Assembly (NCBI GenBank): GCA_963779845.1
Contig: CAVZZV010000001.1
Location: 434,001 to 498,000, forward strand
DNA: 64,000 nt
Direction of reading: 5' to 3'
DNA from: CAVZZV01 sp963779845
GTDB taxonomy: Bacteria; Bacteroidota; Bacteroidia; Bacteroidales; GCA-2748055
The position numbers and the translations under genes are program-made. A model generated the notes under the pieces. That model searched no databases and was not told where the DNA came from. It worked only from the letters and a program-made list of their open reading frames with translations. Numbering within the stretch: position 1 is the stretch's first letter; each line of letters starts with the position of its first letter. Positions 42,753 to 51,934 of this stretch are shown here, in pieces.

Positions 42753-43666
42753 ATTTTAATCCTGCGAATATTTAAACTTTCCAGGTTCGTAGTACCGACT
42801 CCGGCTTTTTCGGCAAGGCCGATATGACCCACTTCTGTTGGGTCGATACCCCAAAGTTTGCAGGCTGCTGTATCAACAGCAACCATATCAGTCGAGATAA
42901 TTTGGGATTTCATAGTAACAACATCTTCCACGGAAACCCCTCTTGGGCCGTTTCTTTTTATAACCCGGTAAGCGTCAACAATATTAAGATCTGGTTTTCG
43001 GGAAGCGGCAAAATCGGCAATACATTGGTTAAGATCGTTTGCATGCCAAAATTCCCTGTCCCAAACAGTGCCCATAAGATTCTTCATGGAGACCGTCATT
43101 TTGGCTCCTCCATGATTCTTAAGAACCGGTACGTTGATAAAAACATCAGAATCCAGGATGAGCTCATGAACTTTGGCAGTTTTCATAACTTTACCGTTTA
43201 TATTGACCTCCTGATAATACTTTTCGGTATTACCCATCACCACATTCGCCCCGCCTTCCTTGGCGGCCTGTTCTATGGAACTGTTTTTATAGCACCTGCT
43301 CCATTCATTACAAGTATGATCAAAAACATATACCTGCTTTGCACCGGCATTAATACAATGCTGTACAATTCTCTTCACAAGTGACGGATTGGTATTTGCA
43401 GCCCTTTCGGGACTTGCATCCCAGCCGATATTAGGTTTAACCACGACTGTTTGGCCTTTGGCGACAAATCTTCTCATTCCACCGAATTCTTCTATGGCAC
43501 GATCGAACATCGCGTCCGCCTCCCCGCCCATAATGGCCACCATATCATAATTAGCGCTCATAGAGGAGGCCAATAACCTGCTTGTCGGATGAATAGTAAA
43601 AGCGGTGCCTGCTACAAACCCTATACTGATTCCCCTTTTTAAGAAATCTCTTCTTTTCATCTTCAA
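42749..43666 (-). CDS. Tat-exported DUF362 protein
   Basis: 305 aa. The N-terminus KMKRRDFLKRGISIGFVAGT carries a twin-arginine motif (R-R-D-F-L-K) followed by a hydrophobic stretch. The body matches DUF362: FVAKGQTVVVKPNIGWDASP, VFINVPVLKNHGGAKMTVSM, KNLMGTVWDR. It is predicted to be periplasmic. DUF362 proteins are often paired with ferredoxins and may hold Fe-S centres, but no ferredoxin Cys set is seen in this one. Its stop overlaps the start of the polyferredoxin by 4 bp, a strong sign of coupled translation and joint function. Confidence 0.88.
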   Translation of the reverse strand: MKMKRRDFLKRGISIGFVAGTAFTIHPTSRLLASSMSANYDMVAIMGGEADAMFDRAIEEFGGMRRFVAKGQTVVVKPNIGWDASPERAANTNPSLVKRIVQHCINAGAKQVYVFDHTCNEWSRCYKNSSIEQAAKEGGANVVMGNTEKYYQEVNINGKVMKTAKVHELILDSDVFINVPVLKNHGGAKMTVSMKNLMGTVWDREFWHANDLNQCIADFAASRKPDLNIVDAYRVIKRNGPRGVSVEDVVTMKSQIISTDMVAVDTAACKLWGIDPTEVGHIGLAEKAGVGTTNLESLNIRRIKI

Positions 43667-44211
43667 AAATTAATTTAACTCAATATATAAACTCAATTTT
43701 CCAGTAAGATTAATTCGGCCTTTATAAATTGTGTCGGCTCATAATGTCCGTTTTCTGCATTTCCCAGTTTATCCCGATGAATCGGGAGGAAAAGGAACAT
43801 TAGCTTCGCTGAGATTGCACCTGGGTTTTGATCCAGCCGCTCCTTTGTTGACAGACTCAAAAACATCTGTATATTATTCTTCTTCCGGGCAGACCAATCA
43901 ATACTCCATAATGAACAAAAATAGCACAAAATCTTTAAATAAAAGCCTGTAAAACTGATTATTGAGACTATTACGAGTTATATTTAAAAAGTCTAAATAG
44001 TGCCTCTCCATAATGTTTCGTATTGCCCTGACAGCTGTTAATTTTAATCAGGTTTCCCATAGCTTTCATGTATATTTCAAAATATGGACAATCTCATCAA
44101 TACCGTCCGCACCTAATGTTTTTCAAAATCGTATAGGCCTTTCAAAATATGGACAATCTCATCAATATCCTTTACATCATATTTTTACCTATTTTTGGGA
44201 CACCTATTTCC
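43667..44211. other. 545-bp gap without a supported gene
   Basis: Apart from the 28-bp direct repeats at its right end, I see no gene here. A 78-codon minus-strand frame (43693-43929) and a 73-codon plus-strand frame overlap each other and show no domain. The gap presumably holds the divergent promoters of the DUF362 and wbqC genes, but no perfect TAnnTTTG box was found. Confidence 0.5.
44075..44167. repeat. 28-bp exact direct repeat upstream of wbqC
   Basis: Copies lie at 44075-44102 and 44140-44167, 65 bp apart, both beginning TTTCAAAATATGGACAATCT. The second copy includes an ATG that would extend the WbqC frame by 21 residues. The duplication shows that this extension is probably not coding. 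Confidence 0.85.
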
Positions 44212-44853
44212 ATGGAAAACATACCTGCCATATTACTTTCTGCGGCATACTTTGGCCCCATTCAATACTTTGCCCATCTGATCTCCGGCAGTAAAGTGGT
44301 AATCGAGCAATTCGATAATTATTCCAAACAAACTTACCGGAACCGCTGCATAATTGCCTCTGCCAATGGGCCAATCGCGCTCTCCATCCCTGTAAAGAGA
44401 AAGAAGGGAACCAAAACATTGACCAAAAATATTTTAATTGATTATGACACCAACTGGCAGAAACTTCATTACAGGGGAATCACCTCCGCCTATTCCCATT
44501 CCCCTTTTTTCGAATTTTATTTTGATGAAATACAAAATATCCTTTTAAAGCACTATAAATTCCTGGTTGATCTTGATATGGAATGTACAGAAACAATCAT
44601 GGAGCTGTTGGCATTGGAAATTGATCTGTCTCTGTCATTATCCTATCTTTTGCCAAAGGAGGGAGATATGGATTTAAGGGAAATTATTCACCCCAAAAAG
44701 CAATTTTCCCTGGATGTGCATCTAAAAAGTAAAACTTATCCCCAGATGTTCGCGGATCGGCATGGTTTTATTCAAAATGTAAGTATCCTTGATCTGATTT
44801 TCAATCTTGGTCCCGAAACGGTGGAAATATTAAAAAAAATGAGGGGTGTTTAA
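44212..44853 (+). CDS. WbqC-family protein
   Basis: 213 aa from the ATG at 44212 (MENIPAILLSAAYFGPIQYF). The earlier ATG at 44149 is inside a direct repeat. WbqC signatures: AYFGPIQYFAHLISGSKVVI, YRNRCIIASANGPIALSIPV, TNWQKLHYRGITSAYSHSPF, then FEFYFDEI. WbqC-like proteins accompany polysaccharide O-antigen genes in some bacteria, but in Bacteroidota they are common single genes of unclear function. The stop lies within a hairpin that serves as terminator for the convergent gene. Confidence 0.88.
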   Translation: MENIPAILLSAAYFGPIQYFAHLISGSKVVIEQFDNYSKQTYRNRCIIASANGPIALSIPVKRKKGTKTLTKNILIDYDTNWQKLHYRGITSAYSHSPFFEFYFDEIQNILLKHYKFLVDLDMECTETIMELLALEIDLSLSLSYLLPKEGDMDLREIIHPKKQFSLDVHLKSKTYPQMFADRHGFIQNVSILDLIFNLGPETVEILKKMRGV

Positions 44854-44865
44854 AAGAGCCCCTCA
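44832..44865 (-). terminator. Rho-independent terminator of the OmpP1-like gene, inside the wbqC 3' end
   Basis: On the minus strand, TGAGGGG (44865-44859) pairs with CCCCTCA (44846-44840) and is followed by eight T (44839-44832). It is encoded within the last codons of wbqC. Confidence 0.85.
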
Positions 44866-44928
44866 GTTAAAAATTTAAATTGAATCTGTTGGTTAAATCC
44901 AGCTTGTGGCAATGCTTTGTTGAACGCA

Positions 44929-46407
44929 TTAAAACCTGAAACCTATGGTCATCAGTACAGAATTCATATTATTGGAAAGTACTGCCGGATCGGACATTTG
45001 ACTGTCATTTACCTTATACATATAATACATGGATTCCTGCCTGGAATAGGAATAGCTGAAATCGAGGAAAAAATACTGACTTCTGATTCCAATGCCCCCG
45101 CTAAAGACATTCCTGTTACCGGTAATTTCGGGCTCGACTACCTTAAATGGGGTCTGATAGAAAGAATAACCCCCTCGTAAATAGGCTTCACCTGATCTTA
45201 ATTCACCCCCTATCCTAAAATTATGGGTAGGTTGGTAATTGTTCTGGATCGCGTTGTTCTCATCATAAAAATCGAAATCTGCTCCTCCGTTCAACCTGGC
45301 TTTGGTATAATCAATATACTCATAATCTGCACTAAGAAGTCCCACTTTTCCAAAAGTGGCGGCTATGCTTCCGATAAATCGTCCGGGAGTCCGTATATCA
45401 TATGAAAATTCGCCAAGAGGAGATTCCTCATAGTTGTTTATGGGAATTTCAAGGTTATTAGCATCAAATGTAGAACTAATATCGGTGTGAAACTCATCAT
45501 TCAGGCTATAGAATGTTGGAATATGATAGGCTAGACCAATACGCAGGGGATCAATTGGGCGAACAATAACTCCAAATTTTGCATTTATCCCTGTCCCAAA
45601 GGTCCTGAGGGATTCATTAAAATTGAAATCTTTAATTAAATCCAGTTCATTTTTTGAATCGCTTTCGATGTGAATAACCTCCTGTTCATAATTTACCCGG
45701 TCGATGCCGATGGTGGTACCAAAATAGACCCTGTTACTGATATTGGCACCAAGAGAAAGTGCATACTCTCCAATGGCACCTTTCGTATTCAGTGTTCGCC
45801 GTTGCAACTGGCCATACCCGCCATTCTGGATATCATTAAAATAGGTTCCCGGATTGTCGGCATCTTCAGGAATAAGATAAGCATCCACGGCTATTTGCTC
45901 ATAAAACTCATTAAGATTCCCCGGATCGGCATTGACAAATTGGGTAAAATTATCGAGTAGACTGCTATTATAATTGATACCTTCCATATAGGAAGTTGCG
46001 TGGAAACTGTTGAGACGGTTATAACCAAAACCAACATTGAGGTTTAGTAGTCCTGAACCACTGTTTTTCATTTTATAGTTAGCGACATAGCCGATACTTC
46101 CAAAATTGAAATTATACTTAGTTTCCTCACTGCTGTTTCCAAGAAAATCGGAGGAACTATTATTTATAAATAAAGAAGGGGTAAAGGAAAACTCTGACTG
46201 CCGGTAAAGTCCGATGCCTGCCGGATTGATGCTGAGTGATGAAAAATCGCCGCCAATAGCCCCGATGGCTCCACCAAGTCCCATCGATCTGGCTGTACCT
46301 GTCATAAAGTTCTGTGAATACCTCAAAGCATCCGCCTCGTTTTGGCTATATGAGATGCTCATAGTGAATAGCATTCCTATAAGTATGAAAATGTATTTCT
46401 TCATCAT
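44929..46407 (-). CDS. OmpP1/FadL-like outer-membrane transport protein
   Basis: 492 aa, with a signal peptide (KKYIFILIGMLFTMSISYSQ). The start of the mature protein (ALRYSQNFMTGTARSMGLGG, AIGAIGGDFSSLSINPAGIG) is the usual N-terminus of Bacteroidota OmpP1/FadL/TodX relatives. Alternating beta strands follow, and the chain ends in ...VLMTIGFRF with terminal Phe. It should form an outer-membrane barrel for hydrophobic or other small substrates. It is transcribed toward wbqC and ends at a strong terminator. The lipoprotein gene lies 63 bp upstream on the same strand. Confidence 0.9.
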   Translation of the reverse strand: MMKKYIFILIGMLFTMSISYSQNEADALRYSQNFMTGTARSMGLGGAIGAIGGDFSSLSINPAGIGLYRQSEFSFTPSLFINNSSSDFLGNSSEETKYNFNFGSIGYVANYKMKNSGSGLLNLNVGFGYNRLNSFHATSYMEGINYNSSLLDNFTQFVNADPGNLNEFYEQIAVDAYLIPEDADNPGTYFNDIQNGGYGQLQRRTLNTKGAIGEYALSLGANISNRVYFGTTIGIDRVNYEQEVIHIESDSKNELDLIKDFNFNESLRTFGTGINAKFGVIVRPIDPLRIGLAYHIPTFYSLNDEFHTDISSTFDANNLEIPINNYEESPLGEFSYDIRTPGRFIGSIAATFGKVGLLSADYEYIDYTKARLNGGADFDFYDENNAIQNNYQPTHNFRIGGELRSGEAYLRGGYSFYQTPFKVVEPEITGNRNVFSGGIGIRSQYFFLDFSYSYSRQESMYYMYKVNDSQMSDPAVLSNNMNSVLMTIGFRF

Positions 46408-46437
46408 TTTTCTTTTTAAATGTACATTGAAGCGGAA

Positions 46438-46463
46438 TTATCCCCGGGAAATTCCGGGGATAA
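46438..46463 (-). other. Perfect 10-bp stem-loop between two minus-strand genes
   Basis: TTATCCCCGG (46438-46447) and CCGGGGATAA (46454-46463) flank a 6-nt loop. No T-run follows on the minus strand, so it may be a partial terminator or an RNA-stability element between the lipoprotein and OmpP1-like genes. Confidence 0.6.
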
Positions 46464-46470
46464 ACCCGGT

Positions 46471-48219
46471 TTATCTTCTTCCACCGCTGCTACGACTTGA
46501 GCTGCTAGAGCTGCTTGAACTCCTTGAACTGCTTGAGCCGCTAGATGATGACCTGCTGGCACCACTGCTTGACGGACTATAACTCCTGCTGGGGCTACTG
46601 CTCGATGGAGTATAGCTTCTGCTTGGGCTGCTGCTCGATGGAGTATAGCTTCTGCTTGGGCTGCTGCTCGATGAAGGCCTGCTGTAAGAGCTGGAAGACC
46701 TGCTGCTTGAAGAAGGTGCACTATAGGTTGGGCTTTTTGTAGTTGGACGGCTGTATATGGTCGATGGACGACTTGAAGAGGAGGAAGAAGGCCGGGTATA
46801 AGTACTTTTATTTGCACCCGATGTGGATGAACCGGAGGGTCTGGTATATGTCGGGGTAGTACGTGTACCTGGTTCTCTTGTCCCGGGACGGCTATAAGTA
46901 CTTCTGTTTTCACTTCGGTTGTATGCCGGTGCCGTGTTTGTTCGGGGCCTGGAATAACTGGGGGTGTATTCCCTGTTACCAGATCTGTCGGGACCTGTAC
47001 TCTTAAGGTTTCTATTATCCTGCGATCCCGGTGTCCTGGACCTGTTTATTCCGTTATTATCAGGAGTCGCTACTCTTGACCTGCTTTCGGGACGAGTAAT
47101 CGTTCTACCGTCATTCGTTCCGGTACGGGTTGTACTTCTAACTGTACCGTTACCTTCTCCGGAACGGGTAGTCGAACGGACTGCTCCGTTATTACTGCCG
47201 GTTCCTGTCCTTGTCCTTACTGCACCATTGGAAGTGGTCGGCCTTGCTTCCCCGGATTTCCGGACTGCGCCAGCGTCGTAGGTGCTGTTTCCCGAACGGC
47301 TCCGGAGTTTGGGGTTTTCTATTGTACTTGATTTCCTGACTGCTGAAGTTCCGGCTGCTGAAGCAGTTGTACCATATAAAGAATTCGAACTTCTTGAGGA
47401 GCGATGGCCATAATAATAGTCCCTGTCGCTGTATACGTTGGAATGTCTGCCATAATAGCCACCATAGTATGGATTATATCCATAACCATAACCATAAGCG
47501 TAAGAGGGATAATAATCATAATATCCACCGTAGCCGCCGTAGCCACCGTAGCCGTAATAAGGGTACATTCTCGAATAATAACCGGGATAATAATAGTAGT
47601 ATGGGGACCCAAAGCCAAAGGAGAGTCCTCCACCATAAAATCCGGAATAGATGCTTAATCCCCAGTAAGAGGGATTATAGGAGTACCAGTAAAGGTCTGA
47701 ATAAAATGGATCGTAATAATTCCAGCCATAATAGGGGCTATGGAACCTACGCAGCCGGGAAGTGTAGTAATAATTGTAATCATCCTCGTATCCATAATAA
47801 TTATTTATGGTCACCGATTTTTTACCATCATCATAACTCTCTTCCGGATAATACCCGTCCGCTCCGTCATCGGTGTAATAACCCTCATTATTGTTGTTTT
47901 GGTCATAATTCTCCGATTCGTCGCTCAAAAGGTTTTGTTCTTTTTTGAGGGCATAGATTTCATAATCGGTCAGGCCTTGGTATTGGGCTGCATTATCATT
48001 GGGAACAGGATTGGCGTTTTTAACCCTTTCCGGATTGACTGCCTGGTTTCTGACCGGATTTTCCACAGCTATATTCTTTTCAGTGTTCTGGCTAATCTGA
48101 CTTTCACCGGGAACGTAGTATACATCGTCATAGTATCCCGTTGTGGCCGGGTATTGCCCGCTTGAACATGACGCAAGAAGTGCTGTTACTGCAATTGATA
48201 AATAAAGTAAAGTTTTCAT
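46471..48219 (-). CDS. Low-complexity lipoprotein, Tyr/Gly-rich then Ser/Arg-rich
   Basis: 582 aa. The lipoprotein signal (KTLLYLSIAVTALLASC) lipidates Cys ~18. Residues ~30-130 are polar (Asn/Gln/Asp). Residues ~140-270 are extremely rich in Tyr and Gly (YYPGYYSRMYPYYGYGGYGG). The last ~290 are Ser/Arg/Thr/Pro-rich, with repeats such as SSSSPSRSYTP. No enzyme motif is seen. Such proteins are common at the cell envelope of Bacteroidales; the disordered tail may coat or bind the envelope. Long frames on the opposite strand here are shadows caused by the biased composition. Confidence 0.85.
   Translation of the reverse strand: MKTLLYLSIAVTALLASCSSGQYPATTGYYDDVYYVPGESQISQNTEKNIAVENPVRNQAVNPERVKNANPVPNDNAAQYQGLTDYEIYALKKEQNLLSDESENYDQNNNNEGYYTDDGADGYYPEESYDDGKKSVTINNYYGYEDDYNYYYTSRLRRFHSPYYGWNYYDPFYSDLYWYSYNPSYWGLSIYSGFYGGGLSFGFGSPYYYYYPGYYSRMYPYYGYGGYGGYGGYYDYYPSYAYGYGYGYNPYYGGYYGRHSNVYSDRDYYYGHRSSRSSNSLYGTTASAAGTSAVRKSSTIENPKLRSRSGNSTYDAGAVRKSGEARPTTSNGAVRTRTGTGSNNGAVRSTTRSGEGNGTVRSTTRTGTNDGRTITRPESRSRVATPDNNGINRSRTPGSQDNRNLKSTGPDRSGNREYTPSYSRPRTNTAPAYNRSENRSTYSRPGTREPGTRTTPTYTRPSGSSTSGANKSTYTRPSSSSSSRPSTIYSRPTTKSPTYSAPSSSSRSSSSYSRPSSSSSPSRSYTPSSSSPSRSYTPSSSSPSRSYSPSSSGASRSSSSGSSSSRSSSSSSSSSRSSGGRR
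46601..46676 (-). repeat. 33-bp tandem repeat coding SSSSPSRSYTP
   Basis: Two identical 33-bp units (46601-46633 and 46634-46666), with a partial third, lie inside the lipoprotein gene and encode an 11-residue Ser-rich repeat. In-frame units like this can expand or contract without breaking the gene. Confidence 0.8.
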
Positions 48220-48452
48220 TTTTTCTCCTCCTGCCTGTTAATGGTTTATTTTTTGATGCGTGCCTGATTAAAAGCAAATACTATACCAAAAAGTTAAGTG
48301 AGCGCACTTTTAATATCAACCACTCCATTCATGTTGCCAAAATAAGGAAATCCTCATGGATTACGAAGCCATTTACCGTTTTTAACAATTGAATTTTTAT
48401 TTCCTTATAAAAGTTTTATTTCTTTATTTTGCGAATTAATAAAATTGAAATG

Positions 48453-49928
48453 ATGGCTAAAGTTCTTACCTCCCGTGAAGAAAATTACTCCCAATGGTAT
48501 AATGACCTTGTTATTAAAGCCGATATGGCCGAAAATTCAGCCGTTCGCGGATGCATGGTCATAAAGCCCTACGGCTATTCAATTTGGGAAAAGATGCAGG
48601 CAGGACTCGACAAAATGTTCAAGGACACCGGCCATCAGAACGCCTATTTCCCGCTGCTTATCCCAAAATCATTCTTTAGCAAAGAGGCCTCTCACGTGGA
48701 GGGATTCGCAAAGGAATGTGCCATCGTGACCCATTACCGATTGAAAAACGATGAGAAACATGGCGGGGTGATGGTCGATCCTGAGGCAAAACTTGAAGAA
48801 GAACTCATCATCCGCCCTACTTCAGAGACCATAATCTGGAATACCTATAAAAACTGGATTCAGTCCTATCGGGACCTGCCACTTCTTATTAATCAATGGG
48901 CCAATGTTATGCGGTGGGAAATGAGGACACGATTGTTCCTGCGCACCTCCGAATTTCTTTGGCAGGAAGGACATACGGCACATTCAACCCAACAGGAAGC
49001 CGTTGAGGAGGCCTTGAAAATACTGAATATCTATAAGATCTTCGCTGAGGAATTCATGGGGGTGCCTGTTCTCATCGGTAAAAAATCGGAGAGCGAAAAA
49101 TTTGCAGGTGCGATCGATACTTACTGTATAGAAGCTCTCATGCAGGATGGAAAAGCCCTTCAGGCAGGAACCTCACATTTTCTGGGACAAAATTTCGCTA
49201 AAGCATTCGATGTACAGTTTACGAGTCAGGAAGGAAAACTGGAGTATGTCTGGGCCACCTCCTGGGGCGTCTCCACCCGGCTTGTGGGCGGACTCGTTAT
49301 GGCGCATTCCGATAACAATGGTCTTATTTTGCCCCCCAAACTGGCACCCATACAGGTAGTTATTGTGCCCATCTATAAAAATACTGAACAGTTATCTGAG
49401 ATTTCAGAAACAGCGAATAAAATTAAAAATGAGCTGGAAGCATTGGGATTGTCGGTGAAGTATGATGACAGGGATACTCAAAAACCAGGATGGAAATTTG
49501 CCGAATATGAACTCAAGGGAATTCCCGTCCGATTAGCACTGGGTCCGAGAGACATTGAGAATGGCACAATAGAGCTCGCCAGGAGGGATACCCTCGAAAA
49601 AAGCACAATGGGACAGGAAAATATCGCGATGCACGTCAGGAACTTATTGCAGGAAATACAAGAAAATATTTTTAATAAAGCCCTTGACTTCAGGAACAAA
49701 AATATCCATACGGTCGAAAGCTGGGATGAATTTCTAACCGTTCTGGAGGAAAAGGGAGGATTTATTTCTGCCTTCTGGGACGGAACCGCTGAAACGGAAA
49801 CAAAAATCAAGGAACTTACTAAAGCAACCATACGGGTCATTCCCCTTGAAACCCAAACAGAAAAGGGAACTTGCGTTTATACAGGCAGGCCTTCTGAACA
49901 AAGGGTTATATTCGCTCGTTCATATTAA
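48453..49928 (+). CDS. proS: Prolyl-tRNA synthetase, archaeal/eukaryotic-like type
   Basis: 491 aa from the ATG at 48453 (MAKVLTSREENYSQWYNDLV). An adjacent ATG lies at 48450, and an earlier one at 48429 adds nothing typical. Class II core: AENSAVRGCMVIKPYGYSIW, NAYFPLLIPKSFF, IIRPTSETIIWNTYKNWIQS, RWEMRTRLFLRTSEFLWQEG then HTAH. Length ~490 with no inserted editing domain marks the short ProRS type used in Bacteroidota. It charges tRNA-Pro. The 5' gap has a near -7 box (TTATTTTG). The metallopeptidase follows after 15 bp. Confidence 0.97.
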   Translation: MAKVLTSREENYSQWYNDLVIKADMAENSAVRGCMVIKPYGYSIWEKMQAGLDKMFKDTGHQNAYFPLLIPKSFFSKEASHVEGFAKECAIVTHYRLKNDEKHGGVMVDPEAKLEEELIIRPTSETIIWNTYKNWIQSYRDLPLLINQWANVMRWEMRTRLFLRTSEFLWQEGHTAHSTQQEAVEEALKILNIYKIFAEEFMGVPVLIGKKSESEKFAGAIDTYCIEALMQDGKALQAGTSHFLGQNFAKAFDVQFTSQEGKLEYVWATSWGVSTRLVGGLVMAHSDNNGLILPPKLAPIQVVIVPIYKNTEQLSEISETANKIKNELEALGLSVKYDDRDTQKPGWKFAEYELKGIPVRLALGPRDIENGTIELARRDTLEKSTMGQENIAMHVRNLLQEIQENIFNKALDFRNKNIHTVESWDEFLTVLEEKGGFISAFWDGTAETETKIKELTKATIRVIPLETQTEKGTCVYTGRPSEQRVIFARSY

Positions 49929-49943
49929 ACTAAGATAGTTGCC

Positions 49944-51866
49944 ATGAAAAAACTTTATCTCTTTGGAATCTTAATTTTCGTTGTTTTCATCATTTCATGT
50001 ACCGGTAAGGAATATCCCGCCCTTTATCAAAGTTTTAATTCGACGGAGACGGGCAGCACTATTTCTCCGGAAAATGTAAATCCAGGATCTCCTATGAACC
50101 TGGAGGTAAAGTTTGATAAAAGAAAGGTGTATATCAATGATCAGGCCTTCAACTACAAGGTCATTGAAGACAGTGAGGACTATCTGATGGTAGAGGTGGA
50201 ACATGACCCCGAAAATAGCGTTCCGGGCTCTGAATTCAGATATGACAAGGTTAATGATATCTTAACAATGATGAAGAATGGGGATCAATCAGAAATAAAG
50301 CTTATGACTACGGAAAAAATGCTGGCCGAAAAGCTTAATTCCTTCGCGAAGGTAAAGCTTAGCAGTAATTTGGAACATCTTGATGCAGATCAGGTCAAAA
50401 TGTTGGGACTGTTGTTCGATGCGGCAAAAATTATGGACGATATCTTTTGGCAAGAGGCATACGGGGATAAATCGGCCTTGTTTGAAAGTACGGAAAATGA
50501 TACCCTTCAACGCTTATTTGAAATAAATTACGGTCCATGGGAAAGATTGAATAATGACCAGCCCTTTCTAAGCCGGTATGAGGAAAAACCCCGGGGAGCA
50601 AACTTTTATCCTCGCGATATGAGCCTTGAAGAGTTCGATACCCTCGACGATCCCGACAAAACAAGCCAGTATACCCTGATAAGAAGGAATGACCAGGGAA
50701 AACTTTATGCTATTTGGTATCACGATGCCTTTTCTGATAAATTAAAAGATGCTGCCACCCTTCTCAAAGAAGCCTCCAAATTATCTAAAGATCAAGGATT
50801 TGCCAGATATCTCCGGAAAAGGGCGGAGGCATTGCTAAGCGACAATTATTATGAAAGTGATGTGGCCTGGATGCAGATGAAAGACAACGATATCGATTTT
50901 GTGATCGGCCCCATTGAGAACTATGAGGACAAGCTTTTTAACTATAAGTCCGCACACGAATCCTTCATCCTTATTAAAGACCAGGAATGGAGCAAAAAAC
51001 TGGGCAGGCTTACCGCCCTATTGCCCGGTTTGCAAAAAGAACTGCCGGTGGATGAAAAATTCAAAAAAGAAAAGCCATCTGCAAATTCGGATATCAATGT
51101 CTACGATGCCCTGTATTATGCAGGCGATTGCAATGCAGGCAGTAAAACAATTGCGATCAACCTTCCGAACGATCCGAAAGTCAGATCAAAATATGGAAGC
51201 CGGAAGCTTCAGCTAAAAAATTCAATTCGGTATAAGTTCGAACAAATCCTGGTCCCTATCTCCAACGTACTTATCGCTGAAGACCAACGGCAATTTATCG
51301 ATTTTGATGCTTTCTTTGAAAATACCATGTTTCATGAGGTAGCGCATGGATTGGGGCTCGACTATACCATTAACGGAAAGGGTGAGGTCCGTACTTCATT
51401 AAAGGAAACCTACTCGGCCATTGAAGAAGGGAAAGCTGATATACTGGGGTTGTTCATTGTTACCCATCTTGCAGAAATGGGTGAACTGGGTGAAAAAGAG
51501 CTCATGACCAATTACGTTACCTTTATGGCCGGAATTTTCCGCTCAGTAAGGTTCGGGGCATCTTCCGCCCATGGGACCGCGAACATGATCCGCTTTGCCT
51601 GGTTTAAAGATGAAGGGGCCTTCAGCCGTGATCCGGAAACCGGAACCTACTGGATCAATTTTGATAAGATGAAGGAAGCAATGCAAAGCCTTACCGAAGA
51701 AATTATTCGGATTCAAGGACTTGGAAGTTACGAAGAAGCAGCAAGCCTGATCCGGGAAAAAGGCACTATTGGCGAAGAACTTCAATCTGATCTACACCGG
51801 CTTGACCGTATGAACATTCCGGTAGATATTATTTTTGAACAGGGGAAAGAAGCCGCAGGGATATAA
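49944..51866 (+). CDS. Lipoprotein zinc metallopeptidase, dipeptidyl-peptidase III (M49)-like
   Basis: 640 aa. Lipoprotein signal KKLYLFGILIFVVFIISC with the lipidated Cys at ~19. The zinc site is MFHEVAHGLG (H464, E465, H468) followed by SAIEEGKADILGL, where E494/E495 fit the second motif E-E-x-x-A-D/E. M49 enzymes usually have H-E-x-x-G-H; here the spacing is H-E-x-x-H, as in the larger zinc-hydrolase branch of the family. The rest is helical. It is probably an envelope-anchored exopeptidase or peptide-binding protein. Cotranscription with proS is possible. Confidence 0.8.
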   Translation: MKKLYLFGILIFVVFIISCTGKEYPALYQSFNSTETGSTISPENVNPGSPMNLEVKFDKRKVYINDQAFNYKVIEDSEDYLMVEVEHDPENSVPGSEFRYDKVNDILTMMKNGDQSEIKLMTTEKMLAEKLNSFAKVKLSSNLEHLDADQVKMLGLLFDAAKIMDDIFWQEAYGDKSALFESTENDTLQRLFEINYGPWERLNNDQPFLSRYEEKPRGANFYPRDMSLEEFDTLDDPDKTSQYTLIRRNDQGKLYAIWYHDAFSDKLKDAATLLKEASKLSKDQGFARYLRKRAEALLSDNYYESDVAWMQMKDNDIDFVIGPIENYEDKLFNYKSAHESFILIKDQEWSKKLGRLTALLPGLQKELPVDEKFKKEKPSANSDINVYDALYYAGDCNAGSKTIAINLPNDPKVRSKYGSRKLQLKNSIRYKFEQILVPISNVLIAEDQRQFIDFDAFFENTMFHEVAHGLGLDYTINGKGEVRTSLKETYSAIEEGKADILGLFIVTHLAEMGELGEKELMTNYVTFMAGIFRSVRFGASSAHGTANMIRFAWFKDEGAFSRDPETGTYWINFDKMKEAMQSLTEEIIRIQGLGSYEEAASLIREKGTIGEELQSDLHRLDRMNIPVDIIFEQGKEAAGI

Positions 51867-51934
51867 AGCCTGATACTGAAGCCGTGGTCATGTATTTTCC
51901 CTCTCTCCGGAAAATGTGAAAGTGATGGTTATCA

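Noticed and set aside
43693..43929. 78-codon minus-strand ORF upstream of the DUF362 gene
   Set aside because: No signal, domain or promoter; overlaps another random frame on the plus strand.
46416..46913. 165-codon minus-strand ORF inside the lipoprotein gene
   Set aside because: Alternative frame of the Ser-rich repeats (Ala/Gln/His-rich); no start context and no domain.
47367..47948. 193-codon plus-strand ORF opposite the low-complexity lipoprotein
   Set aside because: It is the antisense reading of a Tyr/Gly-rich repeat (His/Asn-rich product). The opposite frame has a lipoprotein signal and the expected context.
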